A program made the translations under genes and the position numbers. The notes below the pieces were generated by a model. The model made no database searches, was not told where the DNA came from, and worked only from the letters and a program-made list of their open reading frames with translations. A stretch of 64,000 nt of DNA from Antiquaquibacter metalliresistens (GTDB lineage Bacteria; Actinomycetota; Actinomycetes; Actinomycetales; Microbacteriaceae), in the NCBI RefSeq assembly GCF_029211225.1, contig NZ_JARGEM010000005.1, positions 186,001 to 250,000 of the forward strand, given 5' to 3'. This document shows positions 46,243 through 55,302 of this stretch, in pieces; positions within the stretch are counted from its first letter, which is position 1, and each line of letters opens with the position of its first letter.

Positions 46243-47382
46243 ATGATCCGCTCCACGACCTCTCGAGGCCTCCTCATCGGCCTCCTCGCCTCGCTCACGT
46301 TCGGCACCTCGGGGGCGTTCATCAAGCCCCTTCTCGAGAGCGGCTGGAGTCCGGCGGCCGCGGTCACCATGCGTGCCGGAGTGGCCGGACTTGTGCTGCT
46401 GCCGGTGGCGCTCGTGTCGCTGCGCGGTCGGTGGGATGCCCTGTGGCGGGCCCGCTGGCGCATCCTGGGCATGGCGCTCATCGGTGTGGCCGGCACCCAG
46501 TTGGTGTACTTCGCCGCGATCCAGCGCGTTCCGGTCTCCACCGCGCTGCTCATCGAGTACCTCGCACCGCTGCTGCTCGTCGCCTTCGTCTGGGCGACCT
46601 CGAGACGGATGCCGCGCCCCGTCGTGCTCATCGGCTCGGTCGTCGCGATCGGCGGCCTCGTGCTGGTGATCGGACCGGGCAGCCTCGTCGCCGCCGACGG
46701 TCTCGGTCTCGTCTTCGCCGGGCTCGCGGCGGTCGGTTGCGCCATCTACTACGTGATCGCCGCGCGGCCCTCCGACGGCCTTCCGCCCGTCGCTTTCGCT
46801 GCTGCCGGACTGGTCTTCGGCGCGATCGCACTCGGCATCGTCGGCGCGATCGGCATCGTGCCGTTCACGGCGACCTTCGGGGAGGTGCCGCTGCTGGGTG
46901 CGAGCGCACCCTGGTGGGTGCCGATCGCGATCGTCGCCGTGGTGAGCACCGCCGTCGCCTACGTCGCCTCGATCGCCGCGTCGGAGATGCTCGGTTCCCG
47001 ACTGATGTCGTTCGTCGGTCTGCTCGAGGTGGTGTTCGCCTCGTTGTTCGCGTGGGTACTGCTGGGTGAGGCGCTCAGCCCACTGCAACTGCTCGGCGGG
47101 GTGCTCATCCTCGTGGGCATCGCCTTCGTGCGCTCCGAGAAGCAGACGGATGCGCCGATCGAGGCCGGGTCGACCGACCCCGACGCTCAGTCCTTGCTGT
47201 TGCCGATGAACAGCGAGGCTGCCCCGAGCCCGATCATGAACACGCCGCCGGTCGCCCCGAGCGTCGCGAGGCGACGAGGGGAACGGCCGAACCAGTCACG
47301 CGCCAAACCGGCGGCGAGCGCCCAGACGCTGTCGGTCACCAACGCGATCGCCACGAAGAGCGCGCCCAACTCGAGCAGCTGA
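46243..47382 (+). CDS. EamA/RhaT-family DMT transporter with an antisense-overlapping tail
   Basis: 379 aa. Ten hydrophobic segments in two EamA repeats, e.g. LLIGLLASLTFGTSGAFIKPLL and SRLMSFVGLLEVVFASLFAW. The family domain ends near residue 310 (GGVLILVGIAFVRSEK). The remaining ~65 residues, rich in Pro/Ser/Ala, are encoded antisense to the end of the LysE gene (overlap 47187-47382). The tail may be real or may reflect a lost stop codon. It probably exports or imports a small metabolite. TAGTGT (46198-46203) is a possible -10. No good Shine-Dalgarno is seen at the ATG. Confidence 0.78.
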   Translation: MIRSTTSRGLLIGLLASLTFGTSGAFIKPLLESGWSPAAAVTMRAGVAGLVLLPVALVSLRGRWDALWRARWRILGMALIGVAGTQLVYFAAIQRVPVSTALLIEYLAPLLLVAFVWATSRRMPRPVVLIGSVVAIGGLVLVIGPGSLVAADGLGLVFAGLAAVGCAIYYVIAARPSDGLPPVAFAAAGLVFGAIALGIVGAIGIVPFTATFGEVPLLGASAPWWVPIAIVAVVSTAVAYVASIAASEMLGSRLMSFVGLLEVVFASLFAWVLLGEALSPLQLLGGVLILVGIAFVRSEKQTDAPIEAGSTDPDAQSLLLPMNSEAAPSPIMNTPPVAPSVARRRGERPNQSRAKPAASAQTLSVTNAIATKSAPNSSS

Positions 47383-47828
47383 AGCGGGATCGCCCCCGCC
47401 GAGTAGTCGACGAACTGCGGCAGCACGGCGATGAAGAACACGATCGTCTTCGGGTTCGAGACTCCGACGAAGAAGCCCTGCAGCAGCAGGCGCCAGGTCG
47501 AGCGGGATGCCGGACCGCTGGTCGCGGCATCCGATCGCTCCCGGCGATGCCGGATGGCCTGCACGCCGAGGTAGATCAGGTAGGCCGCACCGACGATCTT
47601 GACGATGGTGAAGATCACCACCGACTGCGCGACCACGATGCCGACGCCGAACGCCACGGCGATCACCACGACGAGTGCGCCGATCGCATTGCCGATCACG
47701 CTGAGCAGTCCGCCCAGGCGGCCGAGGGAGAGCGATCTGCCGATGACGAAAAGCACGCTCGGGCCGGGCACGAGGATGAGCGGGATCGCGACGAGACAGA
47801 ACGCGAGGAGGTTCGCGGTGGGCACCAT
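47187..47828 (-). CDS. LysE/RhtB-family amino acid exporter
   Basis: 213 aa, six hydrophobic segments. The N-terminus carries VAIPLILVPGPSVLFVIGRSLSLGRLGGLLSVIGNAIGA, the RhtB/LysE signature (PGP...V...S...G...G.....G...G). The basic loop (RHRRERSDAATSG) after TM3 and the GFFVGVSNPKTIVFFIAVLPQF block are also typical. The ATG is 6 nt after TAACAT. It overlaps the EamA gene tail-to-tail by 196 bp. The exported amino acid or homoserine lactone is not predictable. Confidence 0.88.
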   Translation of the reverse strand: MVPTANLLAFCLVAIPLILVPGPSVLFVIGRSLSLGRLGGLLSVIGNAIGALVVVIAVAFGVGIVVAQSVVIFTIVKIVGAAYLIYLGVQAIRHRRERSDAATSGPASRSTWRLLLQGFFVGVSNPKTIVFFIAVLPQFVDYSAGAIPLQLLELGALFVAIALVTDSVWALAAGLARDWFGRSPRRLATLGATGGVFMIGLGAASLFIGNSKD

Positions 47829-47834
47829 GAACCG

Positions 47835-47840
47835 ATGTTA
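47835..47840 (-). promoter_or_regulatory. -10 hexamer, leaderless start of the LysE-type gene
   Basis: TAACAT, CGGTTC, ATG: 6-nt spacing. Confidence 0.5.
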
Positions 47841-47854
47841 GAGCAGGAGCGCGC

Positions 47855-48115
47855 TCAGGGAACGTTCGTGCGGATCTGCGCCCGCCGGCCGGCGATGAAC
47901 CAGCCGAGCGCGCCGAACAGCGGCGCGAAGAACACCACGACCACCCAGAGGAACTTGCCGCCGCCGGTGTAGCGCTGGGAGCTCAGGATCGACACCAGGG
48001 CAGCGATGAACAGGATGATCTGCGCGATGCCGAGGATGATCCAACCGAGGATGATCACGATGCCGATCGCCTCGCCACGACCGTCGCCCTCGGCCATGGA
48101 GATGATGTCGAGCAT
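47855..48115 (-). CDS. Small two-helix (PLDc_N-like) membrane protein
   Basis: 86 aa from the ATG at 48115 (MLDIISMAEG). AAGGGA lies upstream, and a TAGGGT -10 (48148-48143) is too close to the upstream ATG at 48142 for that codon to be transcribed. Two hydrophobic helices are present: AIGIVIILGWIILGIAQIIL and FLWVVVVFFAPLFGALGWFI. The second carries the PLDc_N-like P-x-x-G-x-x-x-W-F pattern seen also in the protein at 15825. The short basic tail is GRRAQIRTN. Function unknown. Confidence 0.72.
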   Translation of the reverse strand: MLDIISMAEGDGRGEAIGIVIILGWIILGIAQIILFIAALVSILSSQRYTGGGKFLWVVVVFFAPLFGALGWFIAGRRAQIRTNVP

Positions 48116-48142
48116 GTTCGATCCCTTCGTCGTGTCAGCCAT

Positions 48143-48148
48143 ACCCTA
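48143..48148 (-). promoter_or_regulatory. -10 hexamer for the small membrane protein
   Basis: TAGGGT, overlapping the stop codon of the upstream MFS gene. It predicts a ~20-nt leader and supports the start at 48115. Confidence 0.45.
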
Positions 48149-49399
48149 GCGTTGACGCGGCAGGTAGCGTGGCACGTATCGGGCAAGCACACCCGCGCCC
48201 ACGAAGCCGAGCACGCCGAGCACGCCGGCCCCGACCGCGAGCGAAGCGGCCGCGGTGATCGCCGACAGCAGCAGTGGCGCGGCCGCCCCGCCGAGCCCGC
48301 CGGTGAACCGCCACGCGCCGAGGAAGGGCGCTGGGTTCGCCGGGTCTGCGAGGTCGGCGCCGAGTGTCATCAGGATGCCGCTGCCGAGCCCGTTGGCCAG
48401 CGCGAGGATCATCGCCGCGGCGATGAACCACTGCACGTTCGTGGAGAGGTCATGAGTCAGCGCGAGCGCGAGGTGACCGATGCCGAGACCGACCATCGAT
48501 GGCACGGCGGTCCACAACCGTCCGAACCGATCCATGATCGAGCCGCTGAGGTAGAACAGGGCGAAGTCGACCCCGCCGGCGATGCCGATGACGAGCGCGG
48601 CATCCGCATCGCCGACGCCGATGCTCACCGCCCAGAGCGGCAGGATCACCTGCCGACTCGCACGCAGCGCCCCGACCAGCGCCGCACCGAGCCCGAGCCG
48701 GGCGAGCACGTCGCGGCGTGCCACGAGCGTGCGGAACAGCCCGGACGACTCCTGCTCGACGAGCGCCTCGCCCTCGCGGAGCTCCCGGCCGGCGAGCCGC
48801 ACGGTGCGCACCGAACCGAAGGTCGTCGTCGGGTCGGGAAGGGTCACGAGCACGAGCGCCGTGGCGAGGCACGCGATGACATGGATCCAGAACGCGAACG
48901 CCACGACGCCCGTCAGCTGGATCACCGCGGCCGTGATGAACGGGCCGACGAAGAAGCCGAGCCGGAACACGCCACCGAGGGTGGAGAGCGCCCGGGCCCG
49001 ATACGCCAGCGGCACGAAACTGGTCAGGAACGCATGGCGGGCCAGGGCGAACACGGCCGCCGAGAGCCCGACGAGCAGCACGCCGAACGCGAGCGCGACC
49101 GGATGCGGCGCGATCAGGCAGATCACGAGCCCCACCACCGACAGCGCGGCGGCGCCGATCATCGCCGGCCGTTCCCCGATGCGCGCGACGAGCCAGCCGC
49201 TCGGGATGTTGCCGATCAGCTCCCCGATCAGCAGCAGCGCCGCGACGAGGCCCGCGATCGCGAGCGAGGCCCCGAGGTTGCTCGCGACGAGCGGGATGAT
49301 CGGGATGATCGCGCCCTCGCCGATCGAGAACAACAGCGTGGGCAGCAGCGCGGGCAGCGCGATCGCGCGCCAACTGAACGGCGGTTCGGCGGTCGACAT
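48146..49399 (-). CDS. Major facilitator superfamily transporter
   Basis: 417 aa, twelve hydrophobic segments with a central cytoplasmic loop (about residues 195-225, [21 protein letters not shown]). MFS motif A-like sequence [16 protein letters not shown] follows TM2, and a second copy [16 protein letters not shown] follows TM8. It is drug/metabolite-efflux-like, with no signature narrowing the substrate. TAGGCT (49413-49408) is 8 nt from the ATG. It is divergent from prfB. Confidence 0.85.
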   Translation of the reverse strand: MSTAEPPFSWRAIALPALLPTLLFSIGEGAIIPIIPLVASNLGASLAIAGLVAALLLIGELIGNIPSGWLVARIGERPAMIGAAALSVVGLVICLIAPHPVALAFGVLLVGLSAAVFALARHAFLTSFVPLAYRARALSTLGGVFRLGFFVGPFITAAVIQLTGVVAFAFWIHVIACLATALVLVTLPDPTTTFGSVRTVRLAGRELREGEALVEQESSGLFRTLVARRDVLARLGLGAALVGALRASRQVILPLWAVSIGVGDADAALVIGIAGGVDFALFYLSGSIMDRFGRLWTAVPSMVGLGIGHLALALTHDLSTNVQWFIAAAMILALANGLGSGILMTLGADLADPANPAPFLGAWRFTGGLGGAAAPLLLSAITAAASLAVGAGVLGVLGFVGAGVLARYVPRYLPRQR

Positions 49400-49407
49400 C
49401 GTCTCCG

Positions 49408-49448
49408 AGCCTATGCCCGGGGCTCGGATGCGGTGCGCCCGGTAGGCT
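49408..49448. promoter_or_regulatory. Divergent -10 hexamers for the MFS gene and prfB
   Basis: Minus strand TAGGCT (49413-49408) is 8 nt from the MFS ATG. Plus strand TAGGCT (49443-49448) is 10 nt from the prfB ATG. The same hexamer serves both, and leaders would be absent or only a few nt. Confidence 0.45.
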
Positions 49449-49458
49449 GGACGCCGAC

Positions 49459-50568
49459 ATGGATGAACTCGACTTCTCCGGCGAGATCGCGGCCCTTCGG
49501 TCCACTTTCGCCGACATCCGCTCCGTCGTCGGCGTCGACCGGCTGCAGGCGGAGATCGCCTCGCTGAGCGAGGAGGCCGGCGTGCCCGACCTCTGGGACG
49601 ACCCGGAGAAGGCGCAGAAGGTCACGAGCGCGCTCAGCCACCGGCAGTCCGAGCTCGCCCGCATCGAGTCCATCGCATCCCGACTCGACGACCTCGAGAT
49701 CATGGTGCAGCTCGCGAACGAGGAGCAGGATGCCTCGGCCGCCGCCGACGCCCGCGACGAACTCGCCGCGATCCAGAAGACCCTCGGCGACCTCGAGGTG
49801 CAGACCCTGCTCGACGGCGAGTACGACCAGCGCCCGGCGGTCATCACGATCCGCGCCGGCGCCGGCGGGGTGGATGCCGCGGACTTCGCCGAGATGCTCA
49901 TGCGCATGTACCTGCGCTGGGCCGAGCGGCACAAGTACCCCGTCACGGTGATGGACACGAGCTACGCGGAGGAGGCGGGCATCAAGTCCGCGACCTTCGA
50001 GGTGGATGCGCCCTACGCCTTCGGCACCCTGAGCGTCGAGGCGGGCACGCACCGCCTCGTGCGCATGAGCCCGTTCGGTGCGGCGGGCAAGCGTCAAACG
50101 AGCTTCGCGGCGGTCGAGGTCATCCCGCTCATGGAGGAGACCGAGGCCATCGAAATCCCGGAGAACGACATCCGCGTCGACGTGTTCCGCTCGAGCGGGC
50201 CGGGCGGTCAGTCGGTCAACACCACCGACTCGGCGGTGCGGATCACCCACTTGCCGACCGGCACGGTCGTCTCGATGCAGAACGAGAAGAGCCAGATCCA
50301 GAACCGCGCCGCCGCGATGCGCGTGCTGCAGTCCCGGCTGCTCATCCTGCAGAAGGAGCAGGAGGCGGCCGTCAAGAAGGATCTCGCCGGCGTGATCACC
50401 GCGAGCTGGGGCGACCAGATGCGCAGCTACGTGCTCGCGCCGTACCAGATGGTCAAAGACCTGCGCACCGAGTACGAGGAGGGCAACCCCTCGAAGGTCT
50501 TCGACGGTGACATCGACGGCTTTATCGCCGCCGGCATCAAGTGGCGCAAGCGCGCCGTCGAGCAGTAG
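49459..50568 (+). CDS. prfB: Peptide chain release factor 2
   Basis: 369 aa. Terminates translation at UGA and UAA. The codon-recognition tripeptide SPF is in [16 protein letters not shown] (about residue 205), and the catalytic GGQ is in [18 protein letters not shown] (about residue 253). The reading frame is uninterrupted. The in-frame UGA and programmed +1 shift used by many bacteria for autoregulation is absent, as in most high-GC actinobacteria. In related genomes prfB lies next to ftsEX-smpB; here an SDR and a K+ channel gene are in between. Confidence 0.95.
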   Translation: MDELDFSGEIAALRSTFADIRSVVGVDRLQAEIASLSEEAGVPDLWDDPEKAQKVTSALSHRQSELARIESIASRLDDLEIMVQLANEEQDASAAADARDELAAIQKTLGDLEVQTLLDGEYDQRPAVITIRAGAGGVDAADFAEMLMRMYLRWAERHKYPVTVMDTSYAEEAGIKSATFEVDAPYAFGTLSVEAGTHRLVRMSPFGAAGKRQTSFAAVEVIPLMEETEAIEIPENDIRVDVFRSSGPGGQSVNTTDSAVRITHLPTGTVVSMQNEKSQIQNRAAAMRVLQSRLLILQKEQEAAVKKDLAGVITASWGDQMRSYVLAPYQMVKDLRTEYEEGNPSKVFDGDIDGFIAAGIKWRKRAVEQ

Positions 50569-50591
50569 CGCGCGAGCGATCCGCGACGGCC

Positions 50592-51419
50592 CTACCCCTG
50601 GGCGAGCACCGACACGTCGTTCCAGTCCTCCCAGGTCTTCAGTCGTCGTTCGTAGTCGGCCTTCGCCAGCGGCAGCGGGCTCGTGCCGAAGAAGACGCGC
50701 AGCGGCGGCTCGGCGGCATCCACGATCCGCAGCATCGCCGCGGCCGTCGCGTGCGGGTCTCCCGTGCCGCGGCCCGCGCGCGCCTGGCGGGCCGCCTGCG
50801 CCTTCGCGTGCACTTCGGCGTACGCCGGGAGCGGCTCGGAGTGCCGTGCCGACGCACCGCCCCAGTCGGTCGAGAACGCGCCCGGCTCGACGAGCGTCAC
50901 GTGGATGCCGAACTCGGCGACCTCGGCGGCGAGCGCCTGGCTGAATCCCTCGAGCGCCCACTTGGAGGCGTTGTAGATGCCGATGTTCGGGAACGCCGTG
51001 ATGCCGCCGATCGACGACACCTGGATGATGTGCCCCGACCCCTGCTCGCGCAGCAACGGCAGCGCCGCCTGCGTGATCCAGAGGGCGCCGAAGACGTTGG
51101 TCTCCATCTGCTCCCGCGCCTCCTGCTCGGTGAGCTCCTCGATGAAGCCGAACTGCCCGTAGCCGGCGTTGTTGATCACCACGTCGAGACGCCCGAACCG
51201 CTCGTGCGCCTGCTGCACCGCGGCGAAGTCGGCCTCCCGGTCGGTGACGTCGAGTTGGATCGGCAGGATCGCATCCCCGAACCACTCGACCAACTCGTCG
51301 AGCATCGCGGTGTCGCGCGCGGTGGCGGCGACCCGATCACCGCGCTCGAGGGCGGCCGTGGCCCATTCACGCCCGAAGCCACGGGACGCGCCCGTGATGA
51401 ACCACACCTTCTGCGCCAT
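50592..51419 (-). CDS. Short-chain dehydrogenase/reductase
   Basis: 275 aa. NADP-dependent classical SDR. The cofactor motif GASRGFGREWA is at residues 9-19. VINNAGYGQFG and the catalytic Ser/Tyr/Lys region VSSIGG...YNASKWALEGFSQ are also present. Basic residues after the glycine motif (ATARD) suggest NADPH. The substrate cannot be inferred. TAGCCT is 6 nt from the ATG. The stop lies 23 bp from the convergent prfB. Confidence 0.88.
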   Translation of the reverse strand: MAQKVWFITGASRGFGREWATAALERGDRVAATARDTAMLDELVEWFGDAILPIQLDVTDREADFAAVQQAHERFGRLDVVINNAGYGQFGFIEELTEQEAREQMETNVFGALWITQAALPLLREQGSGHIIQVSSIGGITAFPNIGIYNASKWALEGFSQALAAEVAEFGIHVTLVEPGAFSTDWGGASARHSEPLPAYAEVHAKAQAARQARAGRGTGDPHATAAAMLRIVDAAEPPLRVFFGTSPLPLAKADYERRLKTWEDWNDVSVLAQG

Positions 51420-51425
51420 GCTCCG

Positions 51426-51435
51426 AGGCTAGTAT
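51426..51435. promoter_or_regulatory. Overlapping divergent -10 hexamers (SDR / K+ channel)
   Basis: Minus TAGCCT (51431-51426) is 6 nt from the SDR ATG. Plus TAGTAT (51430-51435) gives the channel gene a ~15-nt leader with GAGGAGGG. The two share two bases. Confidence 0.5.
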
Positions 51436-51457
51436 TCCGGCGAGGAGGAGGGAACCG

Positions 51458-51991
51458 ATGACGCAGCCCAGCGAGCCGACGGTATCCGGGTCGTCGCGCG
51501 GCCGACCGATCCTCACGACCCTCCTGCGCACGACGGCCGCGGTGGCCGGCCTGTATGTCGCGTATGCCTTCGTGCCGATCGGCATCTTCGATCTCTGGCC
51601 GTTCCTGGTATTCGCGGCCGGGGCGGCGCTGTTCGCGCTCGCGCTCATCGGCCAGCTTCGGGCGATCACGATCGCCGACCGGCCGACCCTGCGGGCGATC
51701 GAGGCGGTCGGCGTGCTGGTCACCCTGATCAACGTCGCGTTCGCGATCACCTACCTGATGATCGCGGATCAGCATCCCGGTGCGTTCTCGCAGCCGCTCG
51801 ACAAGATCGGCGCGCTCTACTTCACGACGACGGTGCTCTCCACCGTCGGGTTCGGCGACATCGTCGCCGTCACGGATGCCGCCCGCATCGCCGTCATGGT
51901 GCAGATGCTCGTCGATCTGGTGCTGCTCGCCGCCGGGGTGCGACTGCTGGCGGGGGCGGTCGCCCGCGGCCGGGCGGCACGCGAATCCTGA
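51458..51991 (+). CDS. Two-pore-type K+ channel domain protein
   Basis: 177 aa. Four hydrophobic segments: two N-terminal ([18 protein letters not shown] and [16 protein letters not shown]), then a pore unit of two helices flanking [26 protein letters not shown] is the potassium selectivity filter. The tail is short and basic (ARGRAARES), with no RCK domain. A strong RBS GAGGAGGG precedes the ATG. It is a small voltage-independent K+ channel candidate in the cytoplasmic membrane, inserted between prfB and ftsE. Confidence 0.87.
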   Translation: MTQPSEPTVSGSSRGRPILTTLLRTTAAVAGLYVAYAFVPIGIFDLWPFLVFAAGAALFALALIGQLRAITIADRPTLRAIEAVGVLVTLINVAFAITYLMIADQHPGAFSQPLDKIGALYFTTTVLSTVGFGDIVAVTDAARIAVMVQMLVDLVLLAAGVRLLAGAVARGRAARES

Positions 51992-52063
51992 CGGCGGGCG
52001 CCCCGCAAAGCTGGGAGTCGGCGCGTTCAGCGCGTCGCTGCGAAGTTCGCCTCGCTTCCTGCC

Positions 52064-52069
52064 TAGGCT
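52064..52069 (+). promoter_or_regulatory. -10 hexamer, leaderless start of ftsE
   Basis: TAGGCT, 7 nt, ATG at 52077. Confidence 0.5.
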
Positions 52070-52076
52070 CGCACCG

Positions 52077-52802
52077 ATGATCCGCTTCGACTCCGTCACG
52101 AAGGCCTACCCGGGCACCACGCGTCCGGCCCTGAACTCGGTGACCCTGGAGATCCTCAAGGGCGAGTTCGTGTTCCTCGTCGGCGCCTCCGGCTCCGGCA
52201 AGTCCAGTTTCCTGCGACTCATCCTGCGGGAGGAGACGCCGACCAAGGGCGAGATCCACGTGCTCGGCCAGCAGCTGAACACGCTCGCCAACCGCAAGGT
52301 GCCCTACTTCCGGCGCAACCTCGGCGTGGTGTTCCAGGACTTCCGGCTGCTGCCGAACAAGACCGTGTTCGACAACGTGGCCTTCACGCTGCAGGTGATC
52401 GGCAAGAGCCGCGGCTTCATCCAGGAGGCCGTGCCCGACGCCCTCAAGATGGTGGGACTCGCCGGCAAGTCGAGTCGCTACCCGCACGAGCTCTCCGGTG
52501 GCGAGCAGCAGCGTGTCGCGATCGCGCGCGCCGTCGTCAACAAGCCCGCCATCCTGCTCGCCGACGAGCCGACCGGAAACCTCGACCCGGCCACCTCGGC
52601 CGGCATCATGACGCTGCTCGAGCGCATCAACCTCGGGGGCACGACCGTGCTCATGGCCACCCACGACGCGGGCATCGTCAACCAGATGCAGCGCCGGGTG
52701 ATCGAGCTCGTGACCGGCCAGATCGTGCGTGACGAGCGGCAGGGCGGCTATCAGACCTCGGCGATCCCGGTGCAGGACTTCCCGGTCGGGAGCGCGCTGT
52801 GA
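52077..52802 (+). CDS. ftsE: Cell division ATP-binding protein FtsE
   Basis: 241 aa. ATPase that, with FtsX, controls peptidoglycan hydrolases at the septum. Walker A is [12 protein letters not shown], the Q-loop is [19 protein letters not shown] (an FtsE hallmark), the signature is [16 protein letters not shown], and Walker B is [13 protein letters not shown]. The start ATG 52077 ([13 protein letters not shown]) is 7 nt after a -10. Its stop overlaps the ftsX GTG by 4 bp. Confidence 0.95.
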   Translation: MIRFDSVTKAYPGTTRPALNSVTLEILKGEFVFLVGASGSGKSSFLRLILREETPTKGEIHVLGQQLNTLANRKVPYFRRNLGVVFQDFRLLPNKTVFDNVAFTLQVIGKSRGFIQEAVPDALKMVGLAGKSSRYPHELSGGEQQRVAIARAVVNKPAILLADEPTGNLDPATSAGIMTLLERINLGGTTVLMATHDAGIVNQMQRRVIELVTGQIVRDERQGGYQTSAIPVQDFPVGSAL

Positions 52803-53716
52803 GATTCGGTCTGATCATGGGCGAGGTCGCGAGCGGCCTGCGCCGCAACGTATCCATGGTGGTCTCGGTGATCCTGGTCACCTTCATCTCCCTGACCTTC
52901 GTCGGCGCGGCGATTCTGCTGCAGATGCAGATCACGCAGATGAAGGGCTACTGGTACGACCGTGCGCAGGTCGCGGTCTACCTGTGCACCGACCTCGACA
53001 CCACCGGCAACTGCACCCAGGCGGAGGCCACCCAGGCGCAGATCGACAACATCGAGCAACGGTTGCAGTCCGAGACGCTCGCCCCCTACATCGAGAAGTA
53101 CGAGTTCGAGTCACACGAGCAGGCGTACGAGAACTTCCAGAACCAGCTCGGCGACAGCCCGCTGGCCGGATTCGTCACCCCGGAGACCCTGAACGAGAGC
53201 TTCCGGGTGAACCTGATCGACCCCTCGGACGCCGACATCCTGATCGAGAGCCTCTCCGGTGAGGCCGGCGTGGAAGACGTGCAGGATCAGCGCGGATACC
53301 TCGACCAGATCTTCGCCGTGCTGAACGCCGCCTCGTACACCGCGATCGGCGTGGCGGCGCTCATGCTCGTGGCCGCGGTGCTGCTGATCGCCACCACCAT
53401 TCGACTCAGTGCGTTCAGTCGGCGGCGTGAGCTCGGGATCATGCGGCTGGTCGGGGCATCGAACCGCTTCATCCAGACCCCGTTCATTCTCGAGGGCGTG
53501 TTCGCGGCGGTGATCGGCTCGCTGCTGGCCGGCGGCGCGATCGTGGCGATCGTGCAGTTCTTCGTGCGCGGCTACCTCGCGCCGACGCTCGGGCCGAACA
53601 CGACGCTCGTGAGTCTGAGCGATGCGCTCGTGGTCGTGCCGATCCTGCTGGTCGTGGGCGCCGCGCTCGCCGCGGCGTCGGCGGGCGTCGCGATCGCGCG
53701 CTACCTCAAGGTCTAG
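52799..53716 (+). CDS. ftsX: Cell division protein FtsX
   Basis: 305 aa from a GTG overlapping ftsE. Four transmembrane helices: one near residues 20-43, then three in the C-terminal FtsX domain (residues ~180-300). The extracellular domain (~45-170) contains the only two Cys, in [15 protein letters not shown], and would contact a cell-wall hydrolase partner. The C-terminal [27 protein letters not shown] is the FtsX/MacB cytoplasmic coupling motif. Confidence 0.94.
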   Translation: MRFGLIMGEVASGLRRNVSMVVSVILVTFISLTFVGAAILLQMQITQMKGYWYDRAQVAVYLCTDLDTTGNCTQAEATQAQIDNIEQRLQSETLAPYIEKYEFESHEQAYENFQNQLGDSPLAGFVTPETLNESFRVNLIDPSDADILIESLSGEAGVEDVQDQRGYLDQIFAVLNAASYTAIGVAALMLVAAVLLIATTIRLSAFSRRRELGIMRLVGASNRFIQTPFILEGVFAAVIGSLLAGGAIVAIVQFFVRGYLAPTLGPNTTLVSLSDALVVVPILLVVGAALAAASAGVAIARYLKV

Positions 53717-53753
53717 CTGGACACCGACGGCGCGACGTGGCACCATCGCGCAC

Positions 53754-54194
53754 GTGAGCACCACGGCCCGCGATCAGCGCCTGCGCGACCTTGCGCGTCT
53801 GCGCCGGGTGCGCGACCGCATCGATCGCGAGTACGCGCAGCCACTCGACGTCGAGGCGCTCGCGCGCGGCGTGAACATGTCGGCCGGTCATCTCAGCCGT
53901 GAGTTCCGGCTCGCCTACGGCGAACCCCCGTACAGCTACCTGATGACGCGGCGCATCGAGCGGGCGATGGCCCTGCTGCGCCGCGGCGACCTCACCGTCA
54001 CCGAAGTGTGCATGGCCGTCGGGTGCACTTCGCTGGGCAGCTTCAGCAGCCGCTTCACCGAGCTCGTCGGGGTGCCGCCGAGCGTCTACCGCGAGGTCGT
54101 CGCCCCCGTGGAGATGCCATCGTGCGTGGTGAAACAGGTGACGAGACCGGTCAGGAATCGAGAAGCGCCGTCGGTCGGCGTCGATCTAGCCTGA
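53754..54194 (+). CDS. AraC-family regulator (DNA-binding domain only)
   Basis: 146 aa from GTG 53754. It consists of little more than an AraC/XylS DNA-binding domain. The first helix-turn-helix is PLDVEALARGVNMSAGHLSREFRLAYGEPP, followed by YLMTRRIERAMALLRRGDLTVTEVCMAVGCTSLGSFSSRFTELVGVPPSVYR. No effector domain is present. Such short AraC proteins are often paired with VOC (glyoxalase-like) genes, as here; the -10 of the VOC gene lies inside its last codons. Confidence 0.87.
   Translation: MSTTARDQRLRDLARLRRVRDRIDREYAQPLDVEALARGVNMSAGHLSREFRLAYGEPPYSYLMTRRIERAMALLRRGDLTVTEVCMAVGCTSLGSFSSRFTELVGVPPSVYREVVAPVEMPSCVVKQVTRPVRNREAPSVGVDLA
54187..54192 (+). promoter_or_regulatory. -10 hexamer, leaderless start of the VOC gene
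   Basis: TAGCCT, GAAGCC, ATG (54199), within the 3' end of the AraC gene. Confidence 0.5.
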
Positions 54195-54198
54195 AGCC

Positions 54199-54606
54199 AT
54201 GGACATCACGATTCACTCCAGCTTCCTGCCGCAGACCGACCCGGAGGCCGCGATCGCCTTCTATCGCGACCTGCTCGGTTTCGAGGTGCGCAACGACGTC
54301 GGCTACGGCGGCATGCGCTGGATCACGGTCGGCCCGGTGGGCCAGCCCGACACCTCGATCGTGCTCTACCCGCCCGCCGCGGATCCCGGCATCACAGAGG
54401 ACGAGCGCGTCACCATCGACGAGATGATGGCCAAGGGCACGTTCGCGACGATCGTGCTCGCCAGCGCCGAGCTCGACGGCGTCTTCGAGCAGCTCGCTGC
54501 CGCCGGCGCGGAGGTGATCCAGGAGCCCACTGATCAGCCGTACGGGATCCGCGACGCCGCATTCCGCGATCCGGCGGGCAACCACGTGCGCATCAACCAG
54601 AGCTGA
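54199..54606 (+). CDS. VOC-family (glyoxalase/dioxygenase fold) protein
   Basis: 135 aa. A single vicinal-oxygen-chelate domain: IHSSFLPQTDPEAAIAFYRDLLGFEV at the start and YGIRDAAFRDPAGNHVRINQS at the end, the usual F(x)DP.GN......Q closure. Members include glyoxalase I, extradiol dioxygenases and antibiotic-binding proteins; the activity here is undetermined. The pairing with the AraC regulator suggests a joint response unit. Confidence 0.85.
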   Translation: MDITIHSSFLPQTDPEAAIAFYRDLLGFEVRNDVGYGGMRWITVGPVGQPDTSIVLYPPAADPGITEDERVTIDEMMAKGTFATIVLASAELDGVFEQLAAAGAEVIQEPTDQPYGIRDAAFRDPAGNHVRINQS

Positions 54607-54627
54607 CCGACTCGGCCCGGATCGGGC

Positions 54628-54633
54628 TACGCT
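54628..54633 (+). promoter_or_regulatory. -10 hexamer for the ABC exporter-like pair
   Basis: TACGCT, 9 nt before the ATG at 54643; little or no leader. Confidence 0.4.
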
Positions 54634-54642
54634 GACGGGATC

Positions 54643-55299
54643 ATGGCCGCGCCCGTCATCGAGCTCAGGGATGTCACCATCCGCCACGACCGCGCGGGCG
54701 CACCGCCCCTCGTGGTGGTCGAGGGGTACCGGCTCGCGTTGGAGCCCGGCCAGCTGCACTGCCTCGCCGGTCGCAGCGGCTCCGGCAAGACCAGCATCCT
54801 GCGGGTGGCCGCCGGGCTCGACCGGCCGGCTGAGGGCGAGGTGCTCTGGCACGGGGAGTCGCTCTCGGCGCTCGGCGACGACGCCGTCACCGCCCGTCGT
54901 GCCGAACACATCGGCTACCTCGATCAGGGCGGCGTGCTGCTCGACGGCCTCAGTGCACTCGAGAACGTGCTGTTGCCCGCGGTGCCGTCCGGGCGCAGCC
55001 GTGCCCTCGCCGAGCGCGCGGACCTGCTGTTGCAACGACTGGGCGTCGCCGAGCGCGCCGGCCACCGACCGGCCCAGCTCAGCGTGGGGGAGCGGCACCG
55101 CGTCGCTCTGGCTCGGGCCCTCGTGCTCGAGCCGGCGGTGCTGCTGGTCGACGAGCCGACGGCGAGCCTCGACCGTCGATCGGCGGACGAGGTCATCGCG
55201 GTGCTCGCCGGTCTCGCCGCGAGCGGCGTGGCCGTGCTCGTCGCCGCCCACGACGAGCGGCTCATCGCCGCGGCCCACACTCGCACGAGCCTGGTCTGA
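54643..55299 (+). CDS. MacB/LolD-type ABC ATPase with an atypical signature
   Basis: 218 aa. Walker A is LAGRSGSGKTSIL, the Q-loop region is IGYLDQGGVLLDGLS, Walker B is VLLVDEPTASLDR, and the switch His is in VAAHDERLIAAAH. The ABC signature reads LSVGERHRVALARAL: the usual second position Gly is Val and the Gln is Glu. It is short, typical of ATPases serving FtsX-like permeases. The permease gene begins 3 bp later, so the two form an operon. Confidence 0.85.
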   Translation: MAAPVIELRDVTIRHDRAGAPPLVVVEGYRLALEPGQLHCLAGRSGSGKTSILRVAAGLDRPAEGEVLWHGESLSALGDDAVTARRAEHIGYLDQGGVLLDGLSALENVLLPAVPSGRSRALAERADLLLQRLGVAERAGHRPAQLSVGERHRVALARALVLEPAVLLVDEPTASLDRRSADEVIAVLAGLAASGVAVLVAAHDERLIAAAHTRTSLV

Positions 55300-55302
55300 A
55301 CG

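Noticed and set aside
49459-50568. Programmed +1 frameshift in prfB
   Set aside because: The frame is open throughout, with no in-frame UGA or CUUUGA-like slippery site; high-GC actinobacteria commonly lack it.
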